DNA from: Aromatoleum tolulyticum | Lineage (GTDB): Bacteria; Pseudomonadota; Gammaproteobacteria; Burkholderiales; Rhodocyclaceae | Reading direction: 5' to 3' | Assembly: GCF_900156155.1 (NCBI RefSeq) | Contig: NZ_FTMD01000007.1 | Coordinates: 62,001-126,000 of the forward strand | Length of the DNA stretch: 64,000 bases | Shown: piece after piece, positions 30,857-39,967 of the stretch | Position numbering within the stretch: position 1 is the stretch's first letter | Layout: the number at the start of each line of letters is the position of its first letter | Program-made: the position numbers and the translations under genes | Notes under the pieces: model-generated | What the model was told of the DNA's origin: nothing | Databases searched by the model: none | Seen by the model: the letters and a program-made list of their open reading frames with translations, nothing else

Positions 30857-31687
30857 TTAGTGGCTTTCGTGTGCCTGGCCGATGTACACCAGCGTCAGCA
30901 TCATGAAGATGAAGGCCTGCAGCGCGACGATCAGTATGTGGAACACAGCCCAGATCGAGCCGGCGATGACGTGGCCGACGAAGCCGTAGACGGTGGCGGT
31001 GCCGCCGAGCAGCGCGATGAGCATGAAGATCAGTTCGCCGGCATACATGTTGCCGAACAGTCGCATGCCGTGCGAGACGGTCTTGGCGAGGAACTCGATC
31101 ATCTGCATGAGGAAGTTCACCGGGTACAGCAGCGGATGGCTGCCGAACGGCGCGGTGAAGAGCTCGTGCACCCAGCCGGAGAAGCCCTTGATCTTGATGT
31201 TGTAGTAGAGGCACAGCAGCAGCACGCCGATCGACATGCCCAGGGTGCCGTTGAGGTCGGCGGTCGGCACGACGCGCAGATAGGCGTGATCGTTGTTGGT
31301 GGCGATCTGCCAGATCTTCGGCAACAGATCGACCGGCAGGAAGTCCATCGAGTTCATGAGGAAGATCCACAGGAACACGGTGAGCGCGACCGGCGCGACG
31401 AATTTGCGCGATTCGGCACTATGCACGATGCCCTTGGCCTGGTCGGCGACCATTTCGATGAGGATTTCGACGGCGGCCTGAAAACGGCCCGGCACGCCCG
31501 CGGTGGCCTTGCTGGCAGCGCGGATCAGGAAGAACAGCGCGATGACGCCCAGCGAAACCGAGAAGAACAGGGTGTCGAGGTTCCACACGCTCCAGTCGAT
31601 GACCGCCTTCTGGGCGTGACCGGTGGAGTTGAGGTGGGTGAGGTGGTGGACGATGTACTCGCCTGCGGTGGGTGCTTCGGTAGCCAT
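30857..31687 (-). CDS. atpB: ATP synthase a subunit
   Basis: A 276-residue Fo channel subunit with about five membrane helices. The essential arginine is in [19 protein letters not shown], and the C-terminal helix with the conserved glutamine is [21 protein letters not shown]. The N-terminal extension ([11 protein letters not shown]) is usual for betaproteobacteria. It directly follows atpI (1 base). Confidence 0.97.
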   Translation of the reverse strand: MATEAPTAGEYIVHHLTHLNSTGHAQKAVIDWSVWNLDTLFFSVSLGVIALFFLIRAASKATAGVPGRFQAAVEILIEMVADQAKGIVHSAESRKFVAPVALTVFLWIFLMNSMDFLPVDLLPKIWQIATNNDHAYLRVVPTADLNGTLGMSIGVLLLCLYYNIKIKGFSGWVHELFTAPFGSHPLLYPVNFLMQMIEFLAKTVSHGMRLFGNMYAGELIFMLIALLGGTATVYGFVGHVIAGSIWAVFHILIVALQAFIFMMLTLVYIGQAHESH

Positions 31688-31688
31688 A

Positions 31689-32030
31689 TTAGGTCTTCAC
31701 CAAAAATGCAAACAAATTCGCCTTGAGTGCCAGGATCAGGCCGATGAAGAGGCCGCCCCAATGGACGTCTTCATAGCGCAGCCCGACCAGCACCAACAAT
31801 CCCACTATCGACGCGACCTTCAGGAACTCGCCGACAAAAAAAGCCGTCACATGGCCCGACCCGCCGCGCTTGGCGACGATGTGCAGCCGGAATGCGAACA
31901 ACGCACTCGGAAGCACGCAGGCCAGACCTCCCAGCGCTGCGGAGATCGCCCCCGTCGGGCCGAAAAAAACGGCCGCAATGGCCGTTGCAACGATCGTTGC
32001 GCCCAACTGCAGTAAAACCATCTTCAGCAT
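31689..32030 (-). CDS. atpI: ATP synthase protein I
   Basis: A 113-residue AtpI/UncI membrane protein with four hydrophobic segments ([69 protein letters not shown]). It assists c-ring assembly in some bacteria and is dispensable. It is the first gene after the operon promoter at 32086-32114. Confidence 0.9.
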   Translation of the reverse strand: MLKMVLLQLGATIVATAIAAVFFGPTGAISAALGGLACVLPSALFAFRLHIVAKRGGSGHVTAFFVGEFLKVASIVGLLVLVGLRYEDVHWGGLFIGLILALKANLFAFLVKT

Positions 32031-32085
32031 GGATCTGCCGCCGCGCCGCGCCGTTCAGGCACCGACCGCCTTAAAAATTCCGCGA

Positions 32086-32114
32086 ATACTAGGGGTTAAC
32101 CGTAACGAAGTCAA
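32086..32114 (-). promoter_or_regulatory. Promoter of the ATP synthase operon
   Basis: On the minus strand TTGACT (32109-32114) and TAGTAT (32086-32091) are separated by exactly 17 bases, 56 bases upstream of the atpI start. It is the best sigma-70-type match in the window and explains expression of atpIBEFHAGDC apart from parAB. Confidence 0.7.
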
Positions 32115-32156
32115 ATATGTATCGCGCTGCAGCATGCAGTCCGCGACCAGTCCTGC

Positions 32157-32184
32157 ATCTTATACAAGATACGCAGAACTGCGT
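32157..32184. promoter_or_regulatory. Two adjoining short palindromes between parB and atpI
   Basis: ATCTTATACAAGAT (32157-32170) is a near-perfect dyad, and ACGCAGAACTGCGT (32171-32184) is a 6-bp-stem hairpin directly next to it. They lie 23-50 bases after the parB stop and 43 or more bases upstream of the atp -35. They could be a weak parB transcript end or an operator for the atp promoter; neither is proven. Confidence 0.35.
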
Positions 32185-32206
32185 AGGGCGCGACGCTCCG
32201 GCGGAG

Positions 32207-33067
32207 TCAATCGAGGGGGCCGCGCAGGCGGGCGAGGAGGCCGTCGAGCTGGTCGAGGTTGCCGAACTGCAGGGTGATTTCTCCCGCCCCTTTGCGGTTG
32301 GCCTTGATGCGGACCGTCGCGCCTATGAGGTCGGCGATTTCCTCCTCGAGGCGCATGAGGTCGCGGTCGGGAGCCTGCGTCGGCTTCTTGGGGCGCGGAT
32401 TGACGGTCTGCTGGACGAGCCGCTCGGTGTCGCGCACCGACAGGCCGCGCGCAGCGACCTGGTTCGCGAGCTGGATCTGGCTCGCGCCGTCGAGCGGAAG
32501 GATGGCGCGTGCATGACCCATGTCGATGTCGCCGGCCATGAGCAGTTCCTGCACCGGGCGCGCAAGATTGAGCAGGCGCAGCAGGTTGGATGCGGCCGGG
32601 CGCGAGCGGCCGACGGCGTCGGCGGCCTGCTGGTGGGTCATGCCGAATTCGTCGATGAGGCGCTGGATGCCGCTCGCTTCCTCGAGGGGATTGAGGTCCT
32701 CGCGCTGGATGTTCTCGATCAGCGACATCGCGAGCGCGGCTTCGTCCGGGATCTCGCGCACGAGGCAGGGTACTTCGGCGAGCTCGGCGATCTGCGCGGC
32801 GCGCCAGCGGCGTTCGCCGGCGATGATCTCGTAGCCGCTGCCGTCGACGGGGCGCACGAGGATGGGCTGCATGACGCCCTGGGCCTTGATCGAGGCGGCC
32901 AGTTCCTCGAGCGAACCCGGGTCCATGCGCGTGCGCGGCTGGTATTTGCCGGGCCGCAGCGCGGCGACGCCGAGGGTCTGCAGTTCGCCGACGGCTTCGT
33001 CGTCGTTGTTCGCCGCGAGCAATGCGTCGAGGCCGCGGCCTAGGCCTTTGAGTTTGGGTCGGGACAT
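32207..33067 (-). CDS. parB: Chromosome partitioning protein ParB
   Basis: A 286-residue CTPase/DNA-binding protein of the chromosome segregation system. It has the N-terminal ParA-activating region (RPKLKGLGRGLDALL), the CTP-binding ParB box (GERRWRAAQIAELAEVP, residues about 85-101), a helix-turn-helix for parS (EFGMTHQQAADAVGRSRPAASNLLRLL, split) and a C-terminal dimerisation helix. The gene follows parA by 28 bases. A parS-like site lies upstream of mnmG at 36510-36525. Confidence 0.97.
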   Translation of the reverse strand: MSRPKLKGLGRGLDALLAANNDDEAVGELQTLGVAALRPGKYQPRTRMDPGSLEELAASIKAQGVMQPILVRPVDGSGYEIIAGERRWRAAQIAELAEVPCLVREIPDEAALAMSLIENIQREDLNPLEEASGIQRLIDEFGMTHQQAADAVGRSRPAASNLLRLLNLARPVQELLMAGDIDMGHARAILPLDGASQIQLANQVAARGLSVRDTERLVQQTVNPRPKKPTQAPDRDLMRLEEEIADLIGATVRIKANRKGAGEITLQFGNLDQLDGLLARLRGPLD

Positions 33068-33095
33068 GGGCTTTGCCTGCTGGATCGTGGGCGGG

Positions 33096-33866
33096 TTACA
33101 GCGTCTTCACGCGGTCGATCATTTCGTTCGCGAAGGCCATGTAGGCCTGCGCGCCCTTGGCGGCGCGGTCGAAAACGACGCCGGGCATGCCGTGGCTGGG
33201 CGCTTCGGCGAGGCGCACGTTGCGCGGCACGATGGCGTCGAACACCTTGTCGCCGAAATGGCTCTCGAGCTGGGCGGAGACCTGCTGCTGCAGGGTCATG
33301 CGCGCGTCGAACATGACGCGCAGCAGGCCGATGATCTTGAGGTCGCGGTTGAGGTTGGCGTGCACCTTCTTGATCGTGTTGACGAGGTCGGACAGGCCTT
33401 CGAGCGCGTAGTACTCGCACTGCATCGGGATGATGACGCCGTGGGCGGCGCACAGGCCGTTGAGCGTGAGCATCGACAGCGAGGGCGGGCAGTCGACGAG
33501 GACGAAGTCGTAATCCGCGTCGAACTGTTTGAAGGCGTCGCGCAGGCGGTTCTCGCGGCGTTCGAGGTCGACGAGCTCGACCTCCGCGCCGGCCAGGTCG
33601 CGGTTCGCCGGCAGGACGTCGTAGCCGCCGGACGGGGAGCTCGCCCGCGCTTCGTCGAGCGTCGCAAGGCCGACGAGGACGTGATACACGGACTTCTGCA
33701 GCGCGCGCTTGTCGATGCCGCTGCCCATCGTCGCGTTGCCCTGCGGATCGAGGTCGACGAGCAGGGTGCGCTGGCCGGCGAGCTGCAGCGCGGCGGCGAG
33801 GTTCACGCAGGTGGTCGTCTTGCCGACTCCGCCTTTCTGGTTCGCGACGCAGAAGATTCGTGCCAT
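33096..33866 (-). CDS. parA: Chromosome partitioning ATPase ParA (Soj)
   Basis: A 256-residue ParA/MinD-type ATPase. The deviant Walker A is KGGVGKTT near residue 11, and DPQGNATMGSG, VLVDCPPSLSMLT and the conserved DARMTLQQQV region follow. It forms nucleoid-bound gradients that move ParB-parS complexes. It starts 1 base after the rsmG stop, so mnmG-rsmG-parA-parB form one transcript. Confidence 0.97.
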   Translation of the reverse strand: MARIFCVANQKGGVGKTTTCVNLAAALQLAGQRTLLVDLDPQGNATMGSGIDKRALQKSVYHVLVGLATLDEARASSPSGGYDVLPANRDLAGAEVELVDLERRENRLRDAFKQFDADYDFVLVDCPPSLSMLTLNGLCAAHGVIIPMQCEYYALEGLSDLVNTIKKVHANLNRDLKIIGLLRVMFDARMTLQQQVSAQLESHFGDKVFDAIVPRNVRLAEAPSHGMPGVVFDRAAKGAQAYMAFANEMIDRVKTL

Positions 33867-34502
33867 TCAGCTCTTTTCCACGATGATCAGGTGTCGTTCG
33901 GCGCCGAGTCCCGGCACCGTCAGCGGCACGGCCTCGACGACGCGGAAGTCGGCGGGCAGGCGCGCGATTTCGTCATGAGGATACACGCCCTTCATGGCAA
34001 GGAAGCGACCGCCGGGGCGCAACAGGTGCTGCGTGAGGCCGACGAAGTCGGCGAGTTCGGAGAAGGCGCGCGAGACGATGGCGTCGAAGGGGGCGTCGGG
34101 GTGCACGTTCTCGACGCGTTCATTCACGACGGTGAAGTTTGCGAGCCCGAGTTCGATCTTCGCCTGCTGCTGGAAGCTCGCCTTCTTGTTGACGGTCTCG
34201 ATCGAAGTGATCGCGAGCGCGGGATGCTGGCCCGCCGTCGCGATCGCGAGCGGGATGCCGGGGAGTCCGCCGCCCGAGCCGACGTCGGCGAGGCGTTCGA
34301 TGCCCGCCAGCTGCGGCAGGACCACGAGCGAATCGAGCAGGTGATGCGTGAGGATCTGGCCGGGATCGCGGATCGACGTGAGGTTGTAGACCTTGTTCCA
34401 CTTCTGCAGCAGCGCGGCGAAGGCGAGGAGCTTCGTCTGCACGTCGACCGGCAGGGTGAGGCCCATCTGGGCGAGGCCACGCTCGAGCGTCATCGCGATC
34501 AT
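33867..34502 (-). CDS. rsmG: 16S rRNA (guanine-527-N7)-methyltransferase RsmG
   Basis: A 211-residue SAM-dependent methyltransferase (formerly GidB). Signatures are [29 protein letters not shown] motif [14 protein letters not shown], and [13 protein letters not shown]-like region ([11 protein letters not shown]). Start is the ATG at 34502, overlapping the mnmG stop as ATGA; a second ATG three codons on (MTLERG) is also possible. Far longer upstream reading frame is a shadow of mnmG. Confidence 0.95.
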   Translation of the reverse strand: MIAMTLERGLAQMGLTLPVDVQTKLLAFAALLQKWNKVYNLTSIRDPGQILTHHLLDSLVVLPQLAGIERLADVGSGGGLPGIPLAIATAGQHPALAITSIETVNKKASFQQQAKIELGLANFTVVNERVENVHPDAPFDAIVSRAFSELADFVGLTQHLLRPGGRFLAMKGVYPHDEIARLPADFRVVEAVPLTVPGLGAERHLIIVEKS

Positions 34503-36430
34503 GCCAATTTCGCCTGCGCCGGCTCGTCGCCCACGGTGCCGCGGCTGCGCGCGACGAGTTCGCGGCGCTTGAGCCACACGAGCAGCAGCGAGATCGCGGC
34601 CGGCGTGACGCCCTGGATGCGGCCGGCCTGGCCGATGGTCTCGGGCTTGTGCAGGTTGAGCTTCTGCTGCACCTCCTTGGACAGACCGCGCACCTCGGCG
34701 TAATCGAGCTCGGCGGGCAGGCGCGTCGATTCGGCCTGCAGCTGCTTGGCGACCTCGTCCTGCTGACGGTCGATATAACCCTGGTACTTCGCCGCGATCT
34801 CGAGCTGCTCGATGACCTGCGGGTCGGTCTCCGGGGCCTCGGGCGCGCCGGGCAGCGTCATGAGCTCGACGTAGCGGGTGTTCGGGCGGCGCAGCAGCTC
34901 GAAGAAGCGGTATTCGCGCTCGAGCGCCTTGCCGACGACACGCTCGGCATCGGCCGCGGGCACGCGTTCGGGATTCGCCCAGGTGGCCTTGAGGCGCGCG
35001 GTTTCGCGCTCGATCGCTTCGCGCTTGCGGCAGAAGGCGTCCCAGCGCACGTCGTCGACGAGGCCCAGTTCGCGGCCCTTCTCGGTGAGGCGCAGGTCGG
35101 CGTTGTCCTCGCGCAGCGAGAGGCGGTATTCGGCGCGCGACGTGAACATGCGGTAGGGCTCGGCGACGCCGCGGGTGACGAGGTCGTCGACGAGCACGCC
35201 GAGGTAGGCCTCGTCGCGGCGCGGGCACCAGGCTTCGCGACCCTGCACCTGCAGCGCGGCGTTGGCGCCGGCGAGCAGGCCCTGCGCGGCGGCTTCCTCG
35301 TAGCCGGTGGTGCCGTTGATCTGGCCGGCGAAGAAGAGGCCGTGGAAGGTCTTGGTTTCGAGGCTGCTCTTGAGGTTGCGCGGGTCGAAGTAGTCGTATT
35401 CGATCGCGTAGCCGGGACGCAGGATGTGCGCGTTCTCGAGGCCGCGGATCGAGCGCACGACGGCGAGCTGGACGTCGAAGGGCAGCGACGTGGAGATCCC
35501 GTTCGGGTAGATCTCGTGCGTCGTGAGGCCCTCGGGCTCGAGGAAGATGTTGTGGCTGTCCTTGTCGGCGAAGCGGTGGATCTTGTCCTCGATCGACGGG
35601 CAGTAGCGCGGGCCGACGCCTTCGATGACGCCGGAGTACATCGGCGAGCGGTCGAGGTTGGCGCGGATGATGTCGTGGGTGCGTTGGTTGGTGTGCGTGA
35701 TCCAGCACGGCAGCTGCGCGGGGTGCTGGGCGGCCGAGCCGAGGAAGCTGAACACCGGCACGGGGTCGTCGCCGGGCTGCTCCTGCATGACGGAAAAGTC
35801 TATGGTGCGCGCGTCGAGGCGCGGCGGGGTGCCGGTCTTGAGGCGCCCCTGCGGCAGCTTGAGCTCCTTCAGGCGCTGGCCAAGGGAGATCGCGGGCGGG
35901 TCGCCGGCACGGCCCGCGGAGTAGTGTTCGAGGCCGACGTGCACGAGGCCGTTGAGGAAGGTGCCGGCGGTGAGCACGACGGCGGGCGCCTCGAAGGCGA
36001 GACCGATCTGCGTGACGACGCCGGTGACGCGATCGCCGGCCACGGTGATGTCGTCGACGGCCTGCTGGAACAGCCACAGGTTGGGCTGGTTTTCGAGGCG
36101 TCTGCGGATCGCGGCCTTGTACAGCACGCGGTCGGCCTGGGCGCGGGTCGCCCGCACCGCGGGGCCCTTCGACGCGTTGAGGATGCGGAACTGGATGCCG
36201 CCCTCGTCGGTGGCGGCGGCCATCGCGCCGCCCAGGGCGTCGACTTCCTTGACGAGGTGGCCCTTGCCGATGCCGCCGATCGACGGGTTGCAGCTCATCT
36301 GCCCGAGGGTTTCGATGTTGTGCGTGAGCAGCAGGGTTTTCGCGCCCATGCGCGCGGCCGCGAGCGCGGCTTCGGTACCGGCATGGCCGCCACCGACAAC
36401 GATGACATCGAAACGGGAGGGATAGAGCAT
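34499..36430 (-). CDS. mnmG: tRNA uridine 5-carboxymethylaminomethyl modification enzyme MnmG
   Basis: A 643-residue FAD enzyme (formerly GidA) that with MnmE modifies U34 of certain tRNAs. The dinucleotide motif is [19 protein letters not shown], followed by [20 protein letters not shown] (20 residues, with the conserved cysteine), [11 protein letters not shown] and [18 protein letters not shown]. The C-terminal helical domain that binds MnmE contains KYQGYIDRQ. It begins the mnmG-rsmG-parAB operon, commonly near the replication origin. Confidence 0.98.
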   Translation of the reverse strand: MLYPSRFDVIVVGGGHAGTEAALAAARMGAKTLLLTHNIETLGQMSCNPSIGGIGKGHLVKEVDALGGAMAAATDEGGIQFRILNASKGPAVRATRAQADRVLYKAAIRRRLENQPNLWLFQQAVDDITVAGDRVTGVVTQIGLAFEAPAVVLTAGTFLNGLVHVGLEHYSAGRAGDPPAISLGQRLKELKLPQGRLKTGTPPRLDARTIDFSVMQEQPGDDPVPVFSFLGSAAQHPAQLPCWITHTNQRTHDIIRANLDRSPMYSGVIEGVGPRYCPSIEDKIHRFADKDSHNIFLEPEGLTTHEIYPNGISTSLPFDVQLAVVRSIRGLENAHILRPGYAIEYDYFDPRNLKSSLETKTFHGLFFAGQINGTTGYEEAAAQGLLAGANAALQVQGREAWCPRRDEAYLGVLVDDLVTRGVAEPYRMFTSRAEYRLSLREDNADLRLTEKGRELGLVDDVRWDAFCRKREAIERETARLKATWANPERVPAADAERVVGKALEREYRFFELLRRPNTRYVELMTLPGAPEAPETDPQVIEQLEIAAKYQGYIDRQQDEVAKQLQAESTRLPAELDYAEVRGLSKEVQQKLNLHKPETIGQAGRIQGVTPAAISLLLVWLKRRELVARSRGTVGDEPAQAKLA

Positions 36431-36466
36431 GGCGCACCCCGGCGCGGATGAAGCGAAAGACGGGGG

Positions 36467-36472
36467 ATTTTA
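36467..36472 (-). promoter_or_regulatory. -10 element of a likely mnmG promoter
   Basis: TAAAAT on the minus strand, 37 bases upstream of the mnmG start; the hexamer 17 bases upstream is a weak -35. The parS-like site lies about 40 bases further upstream. A perfect GACAC-ATTC-GTGTC dyad is at 36549-36562. Confidence 0.4.
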
Positions 36473-36509
36473 CGCTGTTGCAGTGCGAAAGCCTAGTGTT
36501 CCGCAAAAC

Positions 36510-36525
36510 TGTTTCACGGAAAACC
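36510..36525. promoter_or_regulatory. parS-like centromere site
   Basis: TGTTTCACGGAAAACC matches 13 of 16 positions of the conserved bacterial parS palindrome (TGTTTCACGTGAAACA). Its left half TGTTTCACG is perfect. It lies about 3.4 kb from parB, upstream of mnmG. Two of the three mismatches weaken the central symmetry, so it may be a low-affinity or decayed site. Confidence 0.5.
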
Positions 36526-36650
36526 TGCGCACAAACAGCAACTTGCGTGACACATTCGTGTCCGCACAGCCCACCCGAAACGCCCGTGGCCGGGGGAGGC
36601 GGACGGCGGGGCGCCGGAAATCGTCTGTTCTTTGCGCCGCCCGTGTCCGC

Positions 36651-38264
36651 TCAGCGGCCGGCGAGCCTGATCACCTGCGCCTGCACGAGCCGGGCCATCG
36701 CATCGCCGCGCGCGGATTCCACCTCCTCCCCGTCGCGGTAGAGCAGCGCAACGCTGAGGGGACCGCCGCCCACGGCGCGCACGGCGACGTTGTCGGGGCT
36801 GATCGTCACGCGCCCCAGGCGCCGCTCGGTCGGCCAGTCGAGGTGCAGGTAGCTGTGATACACGAGTTCGGAGCAGACGATCCGGTCCGTCGACTCGACG
36901 TCGAAATTGAAATCGTAGCCCTTGCCCACCTGTCGCAGGGCCTGGAGGACGATTTCGGCGCGTTGGGCGGAGGAGAGCTCGTCCTGGCGCAGCAGCGCGA
37001 GGTCGTCGACGTTGAGGAAGTGCGCGAGCGTGTTCATCTCGACGCCCGAGCGCAGGGCTTCGACGACGCCCCGACCGGAACGTATCCGCGCCTGCAGGGG
37101 ACGCACGACGGGATGGTCCCATATGCCGAGCTCGCGCAGTTCGGACTCGCTGCCGATCCACACGGCGACATGGCCCCAGTGGCCCGGAATGAAGGCGTCG
37201 GTGAGGCGGAACGGTGTCTTTTCGAGCAGGATGTCGCCGGCCTGCGCGGTCACCGCGACTTTTGCCAGCACCGACGGGCGCGCGTCCAGCTTGCCCCGCC
37301 GGCTCTCGACGAGGCCGACCGCATTGCCGAACAGGAGGCTGGAGACATGCACGCCCTCCTTCTTCAGGCCGACAACGGAGTCCGCCCCGAGCGTGGAGAA
37401 CATGCCGAACATGTTGCCGACGAATTCGAGCGGTCGGGCATGACGGACGATGTTGCGTGACGGACTCTGGTCGATGAGCTGGCCGAGGTAGCGGAAGGCC
37501 TCGTCGCCGGTGTCCTCTTCCAGCGCGCCGGCGGGCGCATGCTCTTCGAGCCACACCAGGGCACGGCGCACGCGGGCGCGATTCTCGGGCGAGGCGAACG
37601 AGGCGGCGATGCGGTTCAGTTCGCCCCCGCGGAGCGCGAAGGCGCTGTCGGCGCGATTGAGGTGCTGACGCAGGGCCGGATCGGAACGATACAGGGAGAT
37701 GACGGCAAGGTAGTTGTCATACAGCACGAGCGCCGCCGACAGCGACATCGCGATGCCGGTGGCCTGGCGACGCGCGGCCTGCGGGTCGTCGGGGACCGGC
37801 TCGTCGAGCCAGCATTCGTGGACGAGGCTGATCCGGTAGAGCGCGGCTCGCTGTTCGAGCATCGCCGCGGCGCCCTGGTTGAGGCGCTGCAGGTCCCGCC
37901 CGGAGAGTGCCTGACGGTGCGCGATCTTTTCGCGCAGCTCGTCCAGGAGGCGGATCGAACGCGCCCGCATGGTCAGCGCTTCCTCGACCAGGCCCTGGTA
38001 GGCGAGCACCTCGCGCGTCTGCGCTCGCTGCTGCTCGTCCGGAGCGCCCCCGTGGAATTCTGCGCGATGCCGGCCGCATTCCTCGCGGATTCCCAGCCGT
38101 TCCCGCTCGAAGGCGGTGCCGGGAGCCTCCGCGGACAGCCGATAGGCCAGGTCGATGTCCCGTTCGAGCGCGAAGCCGCTCGCGCAGTGCAGGCCGAGGA
38201 GCAGCCCCGCCGCTCCCAGCTTCAGCCCCAGACCGCATCCCGCCCCGATCGACCAGCCGCTCAT
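36651..38264 (-). CDS. YiiX-like permuted papain-fold (NlpC/P60 superfamily) exported protein
   Basis: A 537-residue protein. It has an N-terminal hydrophobic stretch (about 12-28) that looks like a signal peptide, cleaved near GFA-L or kept as an anchor. A large helical domain (35-335) with no recognised family follows. Residues 341-490 match the YiiX/YaeF permuted papain-like family: QAGDILLEKT, H365 in GHWGHVAVWIG, and C464 in DRIVCSELVYHSY, the expected catalytic His-Cys pair. Relatives are thought to act as amidases or thioesterases on lipid or peptide substrates. Start ATG at 38264 has GGGA upstream; an ATG at 38303 lacks a ribosome binding site. Substrate unknown. Confidence 0.8.
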   Translation of the reverse strand: MSGWSIGAGCGLGLKLGAAGLLLGLHCASGFALERDIDLAYRLSAEAPGTAFERERLGIREECGRHRAEFHGGAPDEQQRAQTREVLAYQGLVEEALTMRARSIRLLDELREKIAHRQALSGRDLQRLNQGAAAMLEQRAALYRISLVHECWLDEPVPDDPQAARRQATGIAMSLSAALVLYDNYLAVISLYRSDPALRQHLNRADSAFALRGGELNRIAASFASPENRARVRRALVWLEEHAPAGALEEDTGDEAFRYLGQLIDQSPSRNIVRHARPLEFVGNMFGMFSTLGADSVVGLKKEGVHVSSLLFGNAVGLVESRRGKLDARPSVLAKVAVTAQAGDILLEKTPFRLTDAFIPGHWGHVAVWIGSESELRELGIWDHPVVRPLQARIRSGRGVVEALRSGVEMNTLAHFLNVDDLALLRQDELSSAQRAEIVLQALRQVGKGYDFNFDVESTDRIVCSELVYHSYLHLDWPTERRLGRVTISPDNVAVRAVGGGPLSVALLYRDGEEVESARGDAMARLVQAQVIRLAGR

Positions 38265-38471
38265 GATTCCCGTCACTCCGTCCGTTCGCGCGGCGCCCGG
38301 CATGATGTCGCGATCACTGCGATGACGACGATGGGCGCCGCAATACAGTCGTCATATTAACGACTCCCCGCGGATTTGCCACGGGCATTGCGGCGCACTC
38401 TCGGCGCACGCGCCTGCGGGGGAACTCGTCCTCGATGTCGTCGCGGTTCCAGCTCGCCGGGGAGCCGCGCT

Positions 38472-39860
38472 TCATTCCTGGCGCAGTTGCCGATGGACGG
38501 CGTCGACGTCGGGATTTCCCGGAAGGACCTTGCCGTTCACTTCGAGCACCGGCAGCTGGATGCGGGCATCCCCGTTGCCCGCAACGATCGAGTGCAGGCG
38601 CTCGGCTGCGGCCTGGTCCTTGTCGACTGCATACATGGTGTAGCGCAGCCCGTTGCCGTCGAGCCACTCGCGCATGTCGTCGCAATCGGTGCATCCCGTG
38701 ATCACGTAGATGTCGATGCGGTTGTTGCTGGCGTAATTCGCTTGGGAGAAGGCTTCCGTCCCCCCGGTGTCGCCGGCATGGGCGGCGCCGTCCTCGCCGG
38801 CGCTCATCGCGGCAAGGAAGCGGGCCGCGTTCTCCGGGTCTCCGGCGAGGTTGCGATAGCTCAAGGTGCCGAGTGCGAGCACGGCGGCGAGTGCGACGAG
38901 CGCCCGCCTTCCGCCACCGTCGGCAGGAACCGGGCCGTACTCGTTATCGTCGTGGTCCCCGCCGATGAACAACAGCGCGAGCGCCATCAGGCCGCCGAGC
39001 ACCGGCACCAAGAGGATCAGCGACAGCCAGCCGTTGCGCCCCGTGTCGTGCAGTCTGAGGGCAATGCAGCGGACGCCATAGATCGCTGACAGGAACATGC
39101 CGAAGCCGGCGAAAGCCGCCTTGCCCGTCTTCGCCGCGAGCAGCACGAAGACGAGCCACAGCAGCGTGCTGACGAGCGAACTCGTAAAGTAGTCGAGCCT
39201 GCCCAGGCGACCCGAGAATCCGACGCCCAGCACTCCCGCCGTCGCCTCGTCCGCGGGCCGCCGCCCGCGCGTCGGGGACTGCGTGCGCGCTGCGACTTCG
39301 GCGGCACGCTGCTCGCGCGCCTCGCGCTCGAGCGCCTCCTGCGCGGCCGCATAGCGCGGCATGTCGAGGCCGCACTTGCGGCACAGGGTGCGCTTGGGCT
39401 GCGCTTCGCCGCACTTGGGGCACAGCACTTCGGCCTCGGCCCCCTGGAGGGCGGGGCCCTGCGGGAGGACATCCGGGGAAGCCACGGTCGGGCGGGCCAG
39501 GGCGAAGAGTTCGTCGGGTTGCGCAGCCGCGGTCGGCGGGGGCGCGACGGGCTCGACCGCGGGCTTGGCCTCCCGGGGCTCCCGTGCAACGACCGGCGTG
39601 GCGGGCGGAACCGGCGTCCCACTCGCGGCAGGGGGCGATTCGACGTAGGCCTCGAGGTCCAGCGCGCGCAGGCGGGCGACGAGCTTTTCGGCCACGTCCG
39701 GCGTCGCACTGCGCGAAACCGCGACGGGTTTGCCGCACAGCATGCGGTCGAGCTGCCCTTCCTGCAGCTGGAAGGCGAGACCGACCATCCCCCGCACGTC
39801 GTCGAGCGGCGCACCCGAGAGCGTGCGACCGGAAATCATCACCCTGCGATGGTCTGTCAT
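38472..39860 (-). CDS. Zinc ribbon - DUF805 membrane domain - glutaredoxin fusion protein
   Basis: A 462-residue composite protein. Residues 5-75 form a small N-terminal domain seen in other proteobacterial membrane proteins (VMISGRTLSGAPLDDVR, LDRMLCGKPVAVSR). After a Pro/Ala linker there is a zinc ribbon (C147-PK-C150, C160-RK-C163), a charged coiled region, a DUF805-type membrane domain (218-310; FSGRLGRLDYFTSSLV, RLHDTGRNGWLSL), another membrane helix, and a C-terminal glutaredoxin/thioredoxin-like domain (384-462) with redox pair C390-T-D-C393 and cis-proline P438. A membrane-tethered thiol reductase on one side of the inner membrane is a reasonable reading. Divergent from the rhomboid gene. 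Confidence 0.83.
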   Translation of the reverse strand: MTDHRRVMISGRTLSGAPLDDVRGMVGLAFQLQEGQLDRMLCGKPVAVSRSATPDVAEKLVARLRALDLEAYVESPPAASGTPVPPATPVVAREPREAKPAVEPVAPPPTAAAQPDELFALARPTVASPDVLPQGPALQGAEAEVLCPKCGEAQPKRTLCRKCGLDMPRYAAAQEALEREAREQRAAEVAARTQSPTRGRRPADEATAGVLGVGFSGRLGRLDYFTSSLVSTLLWLVFVLLAAKTGKAAFAGFGMFLSAIYGVRCIALRLHDTGRNGWLSLILLVPVLGGLMALALLFIGGDHDDNEYGPVPADGGGRRALVALAAVLALGTLSYRNLAGDPENAARFLAAMSAGEDGAAHAGDTGGTEAFSQANYASNNRIDIYVITGCTDCDDMREWLDGNGLRYTMYAVDKDQAAAERLHSIVAGNGDARIQLPVLEVNGKVLPGNPDVDAVHRQLRQE

Positions 39861-39930
39861 GAGTCGAATGGAATGGCGGGTAAAGCCGGCATTCTGCCTG
39901 CAAAGAGCGCGGTCCGTGCCATGCGACCCG

Positions 39931-39936
39931 TATAAT
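39931..39936 (+). promoter_or_regulatory. -10 element of a likely rhomboid promoter
   Basis: A perfect TATAAT lies 31 bases before the ATG of the rhomboid gene, in the 107-base divergent spacer. The -35 region is not convincing. Confidence 0.5.
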
Positions 39937-39967
39937 TCGCGGCTTCCGGCTGCTTCCCCAGGTCCCG

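Noticed and set aside
33867-36506. 879-residue frame ending in rsmG
   Set aside because: Only its last 211 residues are RsmG; the rest is an alternative frame through mnmG, whose own frame is clear.
36431-36650. Replication origin upstream of mnmG
   Set aside because: mnmG is often near oriC, but there is no TTATCCACA-type DnaA box, no AT-rich unwinding stretch and no dnaA gene here.
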